Source: Atlantibacter sp032062175 (GTDB lineage: Bacteria; Pseudomonadota; Gammaproteobacteria; Enterobacterales; Enterobacteriaceae). From it: a DNA stretch of 64,000 nt. Shown here piece by piece: positions 25,065-33,916 of this stretch (within the stretch, counting starts at the first letter, position 1; each line of letters starts with the position of its first letter). Position numbers and translations under genes: made by a program. The notes beneath the pieces are model-generated. The model was given only the letters and a program-made list of their open reading frames with translations. It was not told the origin of the DNA and ran no database searches. Location: contig NZ_DAMBQK010000004.1 of the NCBI RefSeq assembly GCF_032062175.1, positions 124,001-188,000 on the forward strand. The letters run 5' to 3'.

Positions 25065-27938
25065 ATGACCCAGACCCTCGACCAGTTGGAAAACCGCGAC
25101 GCGTTTATTGACCGTCATATCGGCCCGGATAGCGAGCAGTTGCACACCATGCTCAACACCGTTGGCGCGGACTCCCTTGATGCCCTGACGGCGCAAATTG
25201 TCCCTGCGGACATTCAGCTGGCGACGCCGCCCGCGATTGGCGAAGCGGCTACCGAATTTGCAGCGCTGGCTGAACTGAAAGCCATCGCCGCCCGCAACAA
25301 ACGTTTTAAAACCTTTATCGGTATGGGCTATGCCGCCGTGCACACACCGCCGGTGATCCTGCGCAATATGCTGGAAAACCCAGGCTGGTACACCGCCTAT
25401 ACGCCGTATCAGCCGGAAGTCTCGCAGGGGCGTCTTGAAGCGCTGCTGAACTTCCAGCAGGTGACGATTGACCTGACCGGTATGGATATCGCCTCGGCCT
25501 CCCTGCTGGATGAAGCCACGGCAGCGGCGGAAGCGATGGCGATGGCCAAACGCGTCAGCAAACTGAAGAATGCGAACCGCTTCTTCGTGGCGGCTGACGT
25601 ACACCCGCAAACGCTGGACGTGGTGCGTACCCGTGCCGAAACCTTCGGCTTTGACGTGATTGTCGATGAACCGCAAAAGGTGCTCGACCATCAGGACGTG
25701 TTCGGCGTGCTGTTGCAGCAGGTAGGTACCACCGGCGAAGTGCATGATTACTCTGCGCTAATCGCAGAACTGAAATCACGCAAAGTGGTGGTTAGCGTCG
25801 CCGCAGATTTTATGGCACTGGTGCTGTTGACCGCGCCGGGCCACCAGGGCGCGGATATCGTGTTCGGCTCCGCCCAGCGCTTCGGCGTACCGATGGGCTA
25901 CGGCGGCCCACACGCGGCCTTCTTCGGCGCACGCGACGAGCATAAACGCTCTATGCCTGGCCGTATTATCGGCGTTTCCAAAGACGCGGCGGGCAACACC
26001 GCGCTGCGTATGGCGATGCAAACCCGCGAGCAGCATATCCGCCGCGAGAAAGCCAACTCCAACATCTGTACGTCTCAGGTGCTTTTAGCGAATATCGCCA
26101 GCCTGTATGCGGTGTACCACGGCCCGAAAGGCCTGAAGCGCATTGCCGATCGCATCCACCGTATGACCGATATCCTGGCAGCGGGCCTGCAACATAAAGG
26201 CCTCAAACTGCGCCACAGTAGCTGGTTCGACACGCTTTGCGTAGAAATCGCCGATAAAGCCGCCGTGCTGAGCCGCGCCCAGGCCAAAGAAATCAACCTG
26301 CGCAGCGACGTGCTGAACGCGGTAGGCATTACCCTGGATGAAACCACCACCCGTCAGGATCTGCTGAACCTGTTTAATGTACTGCTGGGCGACAACCACG
26401 GGCTGGATATCAGCGAACTGGATAAAGACGTGGCGCACGACAGCCGCTCAATTCCGGACGCCATGCTGCGCCAGGACGCGATCCTATCTCACCCGGTGTT
26501 CAACCGCTATCACAGCGAAACCGAGATGATGCGCTACATGCATTCCCTGGAGCGTAAAGATCTGGCGCTCAACCAGGCGATGATCCCGCTGGGCTCCTGC
26601 ACCATGAAGCTCAACGCGGCGGCGGAAATGATCCCCATCACCTGGCCGGAATTTGCTGAATTGCACCCATTCTGCCCGGTGGATCAGGCCGAAGGCTATC
26701 ACCAGATGATCGCGCAGCTCTCCGAGTGGCTGGTGAAGCTCACCGGTTATGACGCGCTGTGCATGCAGCCGAACTCCGGCGCGCAGGGCGAATACGCTGG
26801 TCTGCTGGCGATCCGTCACTATCACGAGAGCCGCAACGAAGGCCATCGTGATATCTGCCTGATCCCGGCTTCCGCTCACGGCACCAACCCGGCCTCCGCA
26901 CAGATGGCGGGGATGCAGGTGGTGGTGGTAGCGTGCGATAAGCAGGGCAACATCGACCTGACCGATCTGCGCGACAAAGCCGGGCAGGCGGGCGACCAGC
27001 TGTCGTGCATCATGGTGACCTATCCATCAACGCACGGCGTGTATGAAGAGACTATTCGTGAAGTGTGCAACGTGGTGCATCAGTTTGGCGGCCAGGTTTA
27101 TCTCGACGGCGCAAACATGAATGCCCAGGTCGGCATCACCACGCCAGGCTATATCGGCGCGGATGTGTCGCACCTCAACCTGCACAAAACCTTCTGCATT
27201 CCGCACGGCGGCGGCGGCCCGGGCATGGGGCCGATTGGCGTGAAAGCGCATCTTGCGCCGTTTGTGCCAGGCCACAGCGTGGTGCAGATTGACGGCATGC
27301 TGACCCGCCAGGGCGCGGTTTCCGCCGCACCGTTCGGCAGCGCGTCGATTCTGCCGATCAGCTGGATGTACATCCGTATGATGGGCGCACAGGGGCTTAA
27401 ACGCGCCAGCCAGACGGCGATCCTTAACGCAAACTACATTGCGACCCGTCTGAAAAGCGCGTTCCCGGTGCTGTATACCGGGCGCGATGGCCGCGTGGCG
27501 CACGAGTGCATTCTCGATATTCGTCCGCTGAAAGAGCAGACCGGCATCAGCGAGCTGGACATCGCCAAGCGCCTGATCGACTACGGATTCCACGCGCCGA
27601 CCATGTCCTTCCCGGTTGCCGGGACGCTGATGGTTGAGCCGACCGAATCGGAAAGCAAACTGGAGCTGGACCGCTTTATCGATGCGATGCTGACCATCCG
27701 CGAAGAAATCGACCGCGTGGCGAAAGGCGAGTGGCCGCTGGAGGATAACCCGCTGGTTAACGCGCCGCATACCCAGAACGAACTGGCCGAAGAGTGGGCG
27801 CATCCGTACAGCCGTGAGCTGGCGGTGTTCCCGGCGGGCCACGCCAATAAATACTGGCCGACGGTGAAACGTCTGGACGATGTGTATGGCGACCGCAACC
27901 TGTTCTGCTCCTGCGTACCGATGAGCGAATATCAGTAA
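25065..27938 (+). CDS. gcvP: Glycine dehydrogenase (decarboxylating), P protein
   Basis: A 957-residue PLP enzyme, equal to E. coli GcvP, that decarboxylates glycine and loads the aminomethyl group on GcvH. The PLP lysine is in HLNLHKTFCIPHGGGGPGMG, at about residue 706. N- and C-terminal aminotransferase-like halves are both complete. The ATG at 25065 matches the E. coli N-terminus; an ATG 66 bases upstream would start inside the intergenic hairpin. Confidence 0.98.
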   Translation: MTQTLDQLENRDAFIDRHIGPDSEQLHTMLNTVGADSLDALTAQIVPADIQLATPPAIGEAATEFAALAELKAIAARNKRFKTFIGMGYAAVHTPPVILRNMLENPGWYTAYTPYQPEVSQGRLEALLNFQQVTIDLTGMDIASASLLDEATAAAEAMAMAKRVSKLKNANRFFVAADVHPQTLDVVRTRAETFGFDVIVDEPQKVLDHQDVFGVLLQQVGTTGEVHDYSALIAELKSRKVVVSVAADFMALVLLTAPGHQGADIVFGSAQRFGVPMGYGGPHAAFFGARDEHKRSMPGRIIGVSKDAAGNTALRMAMQTREQHIRREKANSNICTSQVLLANIASLYAVYHGPKGLKRIADRIHRMTDILAAGLQHKGLKLRHSSWFDTLCVEIADKAAVLSRAQAKEINLRSDVLNAVGITLDETTTRQDLLNLFNVLLGDNHGLDISELDKDVAHDSRSIPDAMLRQDAILSHPVFNRYHSETEMMRYMHSLERKDLALNQAMIPLGSCTMKLNAAAEMIPITWPEFAELHPFCPVDQAEGYHQMIAQLSEWLVKLTGYDALCMQPNSGAQGEYAGLLAIRHYHESRNEGHRDICLIPASAHGTNPASAQMAGMQVVVVACDKQGNIDLTDLRDKAGQAGDQLSCIMVTYPSTHGVYEETIREVCNVVHQFGGQVYLDGANMNAQVGITTPGYIGADVSHLNLHKTFCIPHGGGGPGMGPIGVKAHLAPFVPGHSVVQIDGMLTRQGAVSAAPFGSASILPISWMYIRMMGAQGLKRASQTAILNANYIATRLKSAFPVLYTGRDGRVAHECILDIRPLKEQTGISELDIAKRLIDYGFHAPTMSFPVAGTLMVEPTESESKLELDRFIDAMLTIREEIDRVAKGEWPLEDNPLVNAPHTQNELAEEWAHPYSRELAVFPAGHANKYWPTVKRLDDVYGDRNLFCSCVPMSEYQ

Positions 27939-27960
27939 CGCAGCGCGTTGTTCTATCCTG

Positions 27961-27989
27961 TAAGGGCACTTCGGTGCCCTTATTTTTTT
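27961..27989 (+). terminator. Terminator after gcvP
   Basis: TAAGGGCAC-TTCG-GTGCCCTTA followed by seven Ts. Confidence 0.9.
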
Positions 27990-27999
27990 GGGGAAGGCT

Positions 28000-28743
28000 A
28001 TGACTATTGCACTGGTGACCGGCGGCAGCCGGGGAATTGGCAAAGCCACCGCACTGCTGTTGGCGCAGCAGGGAATGCGTGTGGTGGTGAACTATCATCG
28101 CGACCAGCAGGCCGCACAGGCGACGGTAGAGGAGATTATCCAGGCGGGCGGCGAAGCGCTGGCCTGGCAGGCGGATGTCTCTAACGAGCAGCAGGTGGTA
28201 ACGATGTTTACCGCCATCGACGAGGCCTGGGGGCCGGTTAACGTACTGGTCAACAACGCGGGCATTCTTTCTACCCAGTGCCGGGTAGAAAACCTCACCG
28301 CTGAACGAATTAATCGCGTGCTGTCCACCAACGTCACCGGCTATTTCTTATGCTGTCGGGAGGCGGTGAAACGCATGTCTACCGAACACGGCGGCAGCGG
28401 CGGGGCGATTGTTAATGTCTCTTCGGTGGCGGCGCGGCTGGGATCGCCGGGGGAATACGTGGACTATGCGGCGTCCAAAGGCGCGGTAGATACGCTGACC
28501 ACCGGGCTGTCGCTGGAAGTGGCGGCGCAGGGCATTCGCGTTAACGGCGTACGGCCTGGTTTTATCTATACCGATATGCACGCGTCGGGCGGCGAGCCGG
28601 GGCGAGTAGATCGCGTTGCGCCTGCCATCCCGATGCGGCGCGGCGGGCAGCCGGAAGAAGTGGCGCAGGCCATCGCCTGGCTGGTGAGTGATAACGCGTC
28701 GTACGTGACCGGCAGCTTTATCGATCTGGCGGGTGGCAAGTAG
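28000..28743 (+). CDS. ygfF: Short-chain dehydrogenase/reductase YgfF
   Basis: A 247-residue classical SDR, equal to E. coli YgfF. The cofactor loop is GGSRGIG (about 8-14), the NNAG motif is near 86-89, the catalytic serine is in VNVSSVAAR, and YxxxK is in YVDYAASKGA. Substrate is unknown. The start at 28000 follows GGGGAAGG. It begins only 11 bases after the gcvP terminator, so either readthrough or a promoter overlapping the terminator must drive it. Confidence 0.94.
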   Translation: MTIALVTGGSRGIGKATALLLAQQGMRVVVNYHRDQQAAQATVEEIIQAGGEALAWQADVSNEQQVVTMFTAIDEAWGPVNVLVNNAGILSTQCRVENLTAERINRVLSTNVTGYFLCCREAVKRMSTEHGGSGGAIVNVSSVAARLGSPGEYVDYAASKGAVDTLTTGLSLEVAAQGIRVNGVRPGFIYTDMHASGGEPGRVDRVAPAIPMRRGGQPEEVAQAIAWLVSDNASYVTGSFIDLAGGK

Positions 28744-28764
28744 CCGCCCTGGCGGGCGGCTTTA
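28742..28764. terminator. Hairpin between ygfF and the peroxidase gene
   Basis: AGCCGCCC-TGGC-GGGCGGCT begins at the ygfF stop codon, between two convergent genes. The T run is short. Confidence 0.5.
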
Positions 28765-28768
28765 AGAT

Positions 28769-30160
28769 TTATTCCAGCGGCGCGGGTTTATACACGCCGT
28801 TCAGGCTTTGCAGAAACGCCACAATATCATCCACGTCGGGCTGCGGTAGCTCAGTGCCCACCTGGTAACGCAGCATCAGTTTTACCGCTTCATCCAGGGT
28901 CGCCACGTCGCCACGGTGGAAATACGGCGCGGTGAGCGCGATGTTACGCAGCGTTGGCACTTTCTGGCGCAGGCGGTCGCGTTCGTCATGGGTGACGTTC
29001 ATACGCCCAATATCCGCCGGCAGTACGTCGCCAAACGTAAACTCTTTCTTCAGGCCCAGCGGCTCAAAGGTTCTGCCACCGAGGATCACGCCGGTATGGC
29101 AGGTGGCGCACTTGTTGTCTTTGAACAGCTTCCAGCCCTGTTTCTGCTGGGCGGTTAACGCGTTTTCATCGCCGCGCAGGTAGTTGTCGAACGGCGAATT
29201 TGGCGTAATCAGTGTTTTTTCAAACTCGGCAATGGCGTCGGTAATGGTGTCGCCGCTTAATCCTTCCGGATAGACGGCGGTAAAGTCGCGCTTGAGGATC
29301 GCATCCTGATTCAGTTTGGCGGTGATGTCATCCCAGGATTTGGACGCCATTTCAATCGGATTAAGCGGCGGGCCACCTGCCTGGGCTTTGAGATCCGGCG
29401 CACGGCCATCCCAGAATTGCACCACGTTAAATACCGAGTTAAACACCGTTGGCGCGTTTATCGGCCCGATTTCACCGCGCACGCCGGTTGAGGTTTTCCG
29501 TCCATCCACGCCGCCCGCGCCCAACTGATGGCAGCTTGCGCAGGAGATGGAGTTGTCATCGGAAATGCGCGGATCGTGGTACAGCCGGAAGCCCAGCGCG
29601 GCTTTACGCGCATCGTATGGGACGGTTTGCGGGATCGGCTGGACCGGCTCGTTGCGGTGCTGCTCCGCCATATCGTCGGCAGCGTAATACTTCAGACGCT
29701 GGGCTTTGATCCAGTCGAGCACTACGCCGCGTTCATCGTCGCTCATTTTGCCGTCCCAGTGCAGGGCGGTGTAGCGCGTCGGCGGCATGGTCTGGTGCGC
29801 CATCACCCATTCGATTTTGGTCAAATCGCTTTGCAGCGCGGGCGTGTCGTCAATCAGGCTCTGACGCAGCGGGGTGAGGTTGAACGATTGGTAGCCAAGA
29901 TGCATATCGTAGTTCATCAGCTGCTTCGCGATCGGCAGTGAGGAATAGAATGGCAGATCGCTGGACACGGTATGGCAATAGTCACACCCTTTGTCACGCA
30001 TGATCGCCAGCACTTTATTGTTTTGCGGTGAAGCAGAGGTTTGAGTCAACGCGCGGCTGTTATGCTCGCTGTCGTGGTGATACACATACGCCACGAGCCC
30101 GAGGTAGCCTACAAGACCGACGCCCACAACACCCAGCGCCAGTTTAGTGAGGTTTTTCAT
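28769..30160 (-). CDS. Tri-heme cytochrome c peroxidase (Ccp/YhjA family)
   Basis: A 463-residue, membrane-anchored periplasmic peroxidase. An uncleaved N-terminal helix (about residues 5-27) precedes three c-type heme motifs: CDYCH 59-63, CASCH 207-211 and CATCH 351-355. The extra N-terminal heme domain and length match E. coli YhjA (465 residues), which reduces H2O2 with electrons from the quinol pool. In E. coli K-12 the gene is elsewhere on the chromosome; here it lies between ygfF and bglA. A perfect FNR box upstream suggests expression without oxygen. Confidence 0.92.
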   Translation of the reverse strand: MKNLTKLALGVVGVGLVGYLGLVAYVYHHDSEHNSRALTQTSASPQNNKVLAIMRDKGCDYCHTVSSDLPFYSSLPIAKQLMNYDMHLGYQSFNLTPLRQSLIDDTPALQSDLTKIEWVMAHQTMPPTRYTALHWDGKMSDDERGVVLDWIKAQRLKYYAADDMAEQHRNEPVQPIPQTVPYDARKAALGFRLYHDPRISDDNSISCASCHQLGAGGVDGRKTSTGVRGEIGPINAPTVFNSVFNVVQFWDGRAPDLKAQAGGPPLNPIEMASKSWDDITAKLNQDAILKRDFTAVYPEGLSGDTITDAIAEFEKTLITPNSPFDNYLRGDENALTAQQKQGWKLFKDNKCATCHTGVILGGRTFEPLGLKKEFTFGDVLPADIGRMNVTHDERDRLRQKVPTLRNIALTAPYFHRGDVATLDEAVKLMLRYQVGTELPQPDVDDIVAFLQSLNGVYKPAPLE

Positions 30161-30185
30161 CTTATTATCCCTTCAAGGTGAATGA

Positions 30186-30198
30186 GGTCTCAGAGACC
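30186..30198. promoter_or_regulatory. Short palindrome in the peroxidase leader
   Basis: GGTCTC-A-GAGACC lies 26-38 bases upstream of the peroxidase start, within the predicted 5' UTR. It could be an operator or a small mRNA hairpin; no regulator is recognised. Confidence 0.3.
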
Positions 30199-30224
30199 GC
30201 AAACTATCTGGTTCCTGAAAGGGC

Positions 30225-30265
30225 ATAGTGTCAGTGTGGGAATTCTACCCCTTGATGGGTATCAA
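30225..30265 (-). promoter_or_regulatory. FNR-activated promoter of the cytochrome c peroxidase gene
   Basis: TTGATGGGTATCAA (30252-30265) is a perfect match to the FNR consensus TTGAT-N4-ATCAA. If its centre is at -41.5, transcription starts near 30217. A weak -10 (CACTAT on the minus strand, 30225-30230) then falls at about the right place, as in class II FNR promoters. Confidence 0.8.
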
Positions 30266-30330
30266 TAAATTTCACAAGCCGGGCCTATCATTGGGATAGG
30301 TTTCATCAATGGTATTAATGCCTGGGCAGT

Positions 30331-30352
30331 AAAAAGGGGCGCTCAGGCCCCT
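30331..30352 (-). terminator. Terminator after bglA
   Basis: On the minus strand AGGGGC-CTGAGC-GCCCCT is followed by TTTTT, eight bases beyond the bglA stop. Confidence 0.85.
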
Positions 30353-30359
30353 GTGAGAA

Positions 30360-31793
30360 TTACAGTTTTTCGCCGTTGCTGGCGATGACGTCTTTGTACC
30401 AGTTGAAGCTTTTCTTGCGGGAGCGGGACATATCCCCGGTGCCGTCATCGTGCTTATTCACATAGATAAAGCCGTAACGCTTGTTGTACTGGCCGGTGGT
30501 GAAGGAGACGCAGTCGATACAGCCCCACGGGGTATAACCCATCAGGTCCACGCCATCGTAGGTCACCGCTTTGATCATCTCTTCAACGTGGGCGCGCAGG
30601 TAGTCGATACGGTAATCGTCATTGATACTGCCATCTTCTTCCACTTTATCGTACGCGCCGAAGCCATTCTCAACGATAAACAGTGGCTTCTGATAGCGCT
30701 CATACAGCTCGCACAGCGCGTAACGCAGGCCAATCGGGTCAATCTGCCAGCCCCAGTCCGACGCCTTCACATGCGGGTTCGGGACGCTGCCCTGGAAACC
30801 GGTCAGCGCATCGCCGCTACCGCCTTCAGCTTTTACGGCATTGGTCATGTAGTAGCTGAAGCCCAGATAATCGCAGGTGCCTTCGCGCAGCGCCTGTTCA
30901 TCGCCATCTTCCATGTTGATGTTGAAGCCGCGACGCTCCCATTCATTTAGCACATAGGACGGGTAGCCGCCGCGCAGCTGCACGTCGGTAAAGACATAGC
31001 GTTCGCGCATCGATTCCTGGGCAAACATCACGTCTTCCGGCTTACAGGAGAACGGGTATAGCGGCACCATCGCCAGCATACAGCCGACTTTCATCGCCGG
31101 GTTGATGCCGCGCGCCGCTTTCACCGCCAGCGCGCTGGCAACGAACTGGTGATGCAGCACCTGGTACATGGTCTCTTCCGGATTGTCATGCTCGGTGTAC
31201 ACCACGCCGGAACAGCAATAGCCGAATAACGGCGCACGCCAGTTGCGCTGGTTGTTGATCTCATTGAAGGTCATCCAGTATTTGACCTTGTTCTTGTAGC
31301 GCTCGAATACCACTTCAGCGAAGCGCACAAAGAAATCCACCACTTTACGGTGAGTCCAGCCGCCGTATTGCTGCACCAGATGCAGCGGCATTTCGAAGTG
31401 GGAGAGGGTGATCACCGGCTCGATGTTGTGCTTCAGCAGTTCGTCGAACATGTTGTCGTAAAACTGTAATCCCTCTTCGTTGGGCGTCAGTTCATCGCCG
31501 TTCGGGAAAATACGCGTCCAGGCGATAGAGGTGCGGAAGCATTTAAAACCCATCTCTGCGAACAGTTTGATGTCTTCTTTGTAGCGGCCATGGAAATCCA
31601 CGGCTTCATGGTTGGGATAGTATTTTCCCGCTTCCACGCTGTGGGTAATCTCACGCGGAACGCCGTGCGCGCCGCCGGTCAATACGTCACAAATGCTGGG
31701 GCCTTTGCCGCCTTTATTCCAGCCGCCTTCAACCTGGTGCGCGGCAACCGCGCCACCCCATAAAAAGTCTTTGGGTAAAGTGAGTTTTTTCAT
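30360..31793 (-). CDS. bglA: 6-phospho-beta-glucosidase BglA
   Basis: A 477-residue GH1 hydrolase (E. coli 479) that cleaves phosphorylated beta-glucosides such as arbutin 6-phosphate in the cytoplasm. The acid/base glutamate is in TFNEIN (near 180) and the nucleophile in FIVENGFG (near 378). The start at 31793 matches the E. coli N-terminus KKLTLPKDF. No PTS permease is adjacent. An RpiR-type regulator gene lies 123 bases upstream on the same strand. Confidence 0.96.
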   Translation of the reverse strand: MKKLTLPKDFLWGGAVAAHQVEGGWNKGGKGPSICDVLTGGAHGVPREITHSVEAGKYYPNHEAVDFHGRYKEDIKLFAEMGFKCFRTSIAWTRIFPNGDELTPNEEGLQFYDNMFDELLKHNIEPVITLSHFEMPLHLVQQYGGWTHRKVVDFFVRFAEVVFERYKNKVKYWMTFNEINNQRNWRAPLFGYCCSGVVYTEHDNPEETMYQVLHHQFVASALAVKAARGINPAMKVGCMLAMVPLYPFSCKPEDVMFAQESMRERYVFTDVQLRGGYPSYVLNEWERRGFNINMEDGDEQALREGTCDYLGFSYYMTNAVKAEGGSGDALTGFQGSVPNPHVKASDWGWQIDPIGLRYALCELYERYQKPLFIVENGFGAYDKVEEDGSINDDYRIDYLRAHVEEMIKAVTYDGVDLMGYTPWGCIDCVSFTTGQYNKRYGFIYVNKHDDGTGDMSRSRKKSFNWYKDVIASNGEKL

Positions 31794-31916
31794 CGTAGAG
31801 ATCCCAGAACGTAGTGAGACAGGAGTTGAAGGCGAGTCTGGCAAAAGGAAAAGCAAATGTCACGATATAACAAAATCAACGGGTTGTGACTTGTTACCGC
31901 CAGAAAACAGGGTGTT

Positions 31917-32654
31917 TTATCCGCCCAGTTTGCTGGCGATTTTGCGCCCCAGAGTCTCAAGAATATAGACCACCGGGATTTGGGTGGTGATGTCGTAAAC
32001 GCCTGCGATACGGGTCTGGGGGATATGCCAGGAGAGATTAAAATCGGCCAGTTTTGCCAGCGACGAATTGTCGTGGCTGGTGATCGACAACACTTTGCAA
32101 TGGTGCAGGCTGAACTGGCTGGCGAAGCGCAGGATTTCCGCCGTTTCACCGGAAACCGACAGCACTATTGCCAGCGCGTTTTTCGCCATATCGTTAGTGA
32201 CGGGGAAATAGGGGTCATCGATGTGATTACTGAATTTCCCGACGTTGGAGAAAAAGCGCGCGCCGTATTTTGCCAGCGAGCCGGAGGTTCCCGCACCGAC
32301 AAAAATAATCCGTTCTGAGGCCAGGATGATATCCACGGCTTCATCCAGCAACTGCTCGAACTCGTCGTTATTCACGCTGCGGAAAAAGCTGATGATCTCG
32401 CTGGCCCCAAAATTGGCCTGCTGGGGCTCGTTTTGCTCAAGGTAGAGCTTAAAGCGCACCCGGAATTCCGAGTAGCCGTCGCAGTTGAGTTTGCGGCAAA
32501 AACGCAACACCGTGGTCGTAGAAACGCCCACCGCCTCGGCCAGCTCGCGGATCGTCATATACATCACTTTGTCGCGATTTTTGACGACGTAGTTATAGAC
32601 CATCATTTCGATGTTATTCAGGCTGGCGACGGCGGAATGGGTGAATATCGTCAC
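31917..32654 (-). CDS. RpiR/MurR-family regulator upstream of bglA
   Basis: A 245-residue regulator with an N-terminal RpiR helix-turn-helix (TIRELAEAVGVSTTTVLRF, about 34-52) and a C-terminal SIS domain that binds phosphosugars (IFVGAGTSGSLAKYG and LSVSGET segments). The GTG at 32654 is chosen because AAGGA lies nine bases upstream; a GTG eight codons earlier has no ribosome site. Its position before bglA suggests control of phospho-beta-glucoside use, which is inference. Confidence 0.85.
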   Translation of the reverse strand: MTIFTHSAVASLNNIEMMVYNYVVKNRDKVMYMTIRELAEAVGVSTTTVLRFCRKLNCDGYSEFRVRFKLYLEQNEPQQANFGASEIISFFRSVNNDEFEQLLDEAVDIILASERIIFVGAGTSGSLAKYGARFFSNVGKFSNHIDDPYFPVTNDMAKNALAIVLSVSGETAEILRFASQFSLHHCKVLSITSHDNSSLAKLADFNLSWHIPQTRIAGVYDITTQIPVVYILETLGRKIASKLGG

Positions 32655-32767
32655 GGCGAGCGATCCTTTTTCATGCACTGTTTCAAGGATACTGGAATTG
32701 TGGTGTTGAACCCACCCCAGGAAAGGTAATATCCCCGCGTCCTGCGATTCACTTCAACGAGAACCTT

Positions 32768-33079
32768 ATGAATGATATTACTTTCTTTGAGCGTTTTGAG
32801 AGCGACATTCTGGCTGGGCGTAAAACCATTACAATCCGCGACGAGAGCGAGGCGCACTTCAAACCGGGGCAAATTCTGCGGGTAGGGCGCTACGAAGACG
32901 ACGGCTACTTCTGCACCATTAAGGTCCTGAGCGTCACGCCGACCTTGCTGAGCGCGTTAACCGACGAACATGCCCGCCAGGAGAATATGACGCCTGACGT
33001 GCTGCGCAATGTGATCAACGAGATTTATCCCGGCGTAAATCATCTATATGTCATTGCTTTTGAATTGGTTTCTGCTTAG
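32768..33079 (+). CDS. yqfB: N4-acetylcytidine amidohydrolase YqfB (ASCH domain)
   Basis: A 103-residue ASCH-domain protein, equal to E. coli YqfB, that hydrolyses N4-acetylcytidine to cytidine. The FFERFESDILAGRKTITIRD segment carries the catalytic Thr, Lys and Glu type residues known in the family. It is divergent from the RpiR-type gene. Confidence 0.94.
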   Translation: MNDITFFERFESDILAGRKTITIRDESEAHFKPGQILRVGRYEDDGYFCTIKVLSVTPTLLSALTDEHARQENMTPDVLRNVINEIYPGVNHLYVIAFELVSA

Positions 33080-33208
33080 GTTTTGGCTTTGCCGGGTAGC
33101 CGTACACCATCGGTAAAATAAATATTTTAGCGAACATGTGTACACTGAAATCATTCTCAATTAGGCTAGTGAAGCTGCTTTTATATTCAGTTTCCCCGGA
33201 GTCGCCTC

Positions 33209-33868
33209 ATGGTTAGCAAACCATTAATTGAGAAGGGATATTCACTGGCTGAGGAAATAGCCAATAGCATCAGCCACGGTATTGGGCTGGTGTTCGGGAT
33301 CGTTGGGTTGGTACTGCTGCTGATCCAGGCGGTGGACGCCAATGCTAACGTCATGGCGATCACCAGCTACAGCCTGTACGGCGGCAGCATGATTTTGCTG
33401 TTTCTTGCCTCAACGCTGTATCACGCCATCCCCCACGCCAGAGCGAAAATCTGGCTGAAAAAATTCGACCACTGCGCGATCTATCTTCTGATTGCCGGGA
33501 CCTATACCCCATTTTTACTTGTGGGGCTCGATTCGCCGCTAGCTCGCACCCTGATGATTGTCATCTGGGGGCTAGCGCTGCTGGGCATATTGTTTAAATT
33601 AACCATCGCGCACCGCTTTAAGGTGTTGTCGCTGGTGACTTACCTGGCGATGGGCTGGCTGTCACTGATTGTGATTTATCAGCTAACGGAAAAACTCGCG
33701 CCTGGCGGAGTCACGCTGTTAGCCGCAGGCGGGATTGTCTATTCGCTTGGCGTGATTTTCTACGTGTGTAAACGCATTCCGTATAACCACGCCATCTGGC
33801 ACGGCTTTGTGCTGGGCGGCAGTGTGTGTCACTTCCTGGCGATTTATCTGTACATCGGTCAGCACTAA
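33209..33868 (+). CDS. yqfA: Hemolysin III-family membrane protein YqfA
   Basis: A 219-residue protein of the PAQR/hemolysin III family, equal to E. coli YqfA, with seven hydrophobic segments. Conserved family residues are in the N-terminal NSISHGIG, STLYHAIPHA and the last-helix HGFVLGGSVCHF segments; the histidines probably bind zinc. Physiological role is unclear. The stop codon lies in a 14-bp tandem duplication. Confidence 0.93.
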   Translation: MVSKPLIEKGYSLAEEIANSISHGIGLVFGIVGLVLLLIQAVDANANVMAITSYSLYGGSMILLFLASTLYHAIPHARAKIWLKKFDHCAIYLLIAGTYTPFLLVGLDSPLARTLMIVIWGLALLGILFKLTIAHRFKVLSLVTYLAMGWLSLIVIYQLTEKLAPGGVTLLAAGGIVYSLGVIFYVCKRIPYNHAIWHGFVLGGSVCHFLAIYLYIGQH

Positions 33869-33884
33869 AAGGTCAGCACTAAAA
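33857..33884. repeat. 14-bp perfect tandem duplication at the yqfA stop codon
   Basis: GGTCAGCACTAAAA occurs twice in direct succession (33857-33870 and 33871-33884). The first copy holds the last codons and TAA of yqfA; the second repeats them in the 3' UTR. It looks like a recent slippage or duplication event. Confidence 0.9.
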
Positions 33885-33909
33885 AACACCCCTCGCGGCC
33901 TGCGAAGGG
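33882..33909 (-). terminator. Terminator after ygfZ
   Basis: On the minus strand CCCTTCGC-AGGCC-GCGAGGGG (one mismatch) is followed by TGTTTTTT. Confidence 0.65.
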
Positions 33910-33916
33910 CATTTCA

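Noticed and set aside
27027..28049. A 340-codon open frame antisense to the gcvP 3' end and ygfF 5' end
   Set aside because: Arginine- and histidine-rich composition typical of GC-rich antisense frames; it runs across two real genes and a terminator.
31903..31917. AAAACA-GGG-TGTTTT palindrome at the end of the RpiR-type gene as a terminator
   Set aside because: The stem is short and AT-rich and lacks a T run in the direction of transcription.
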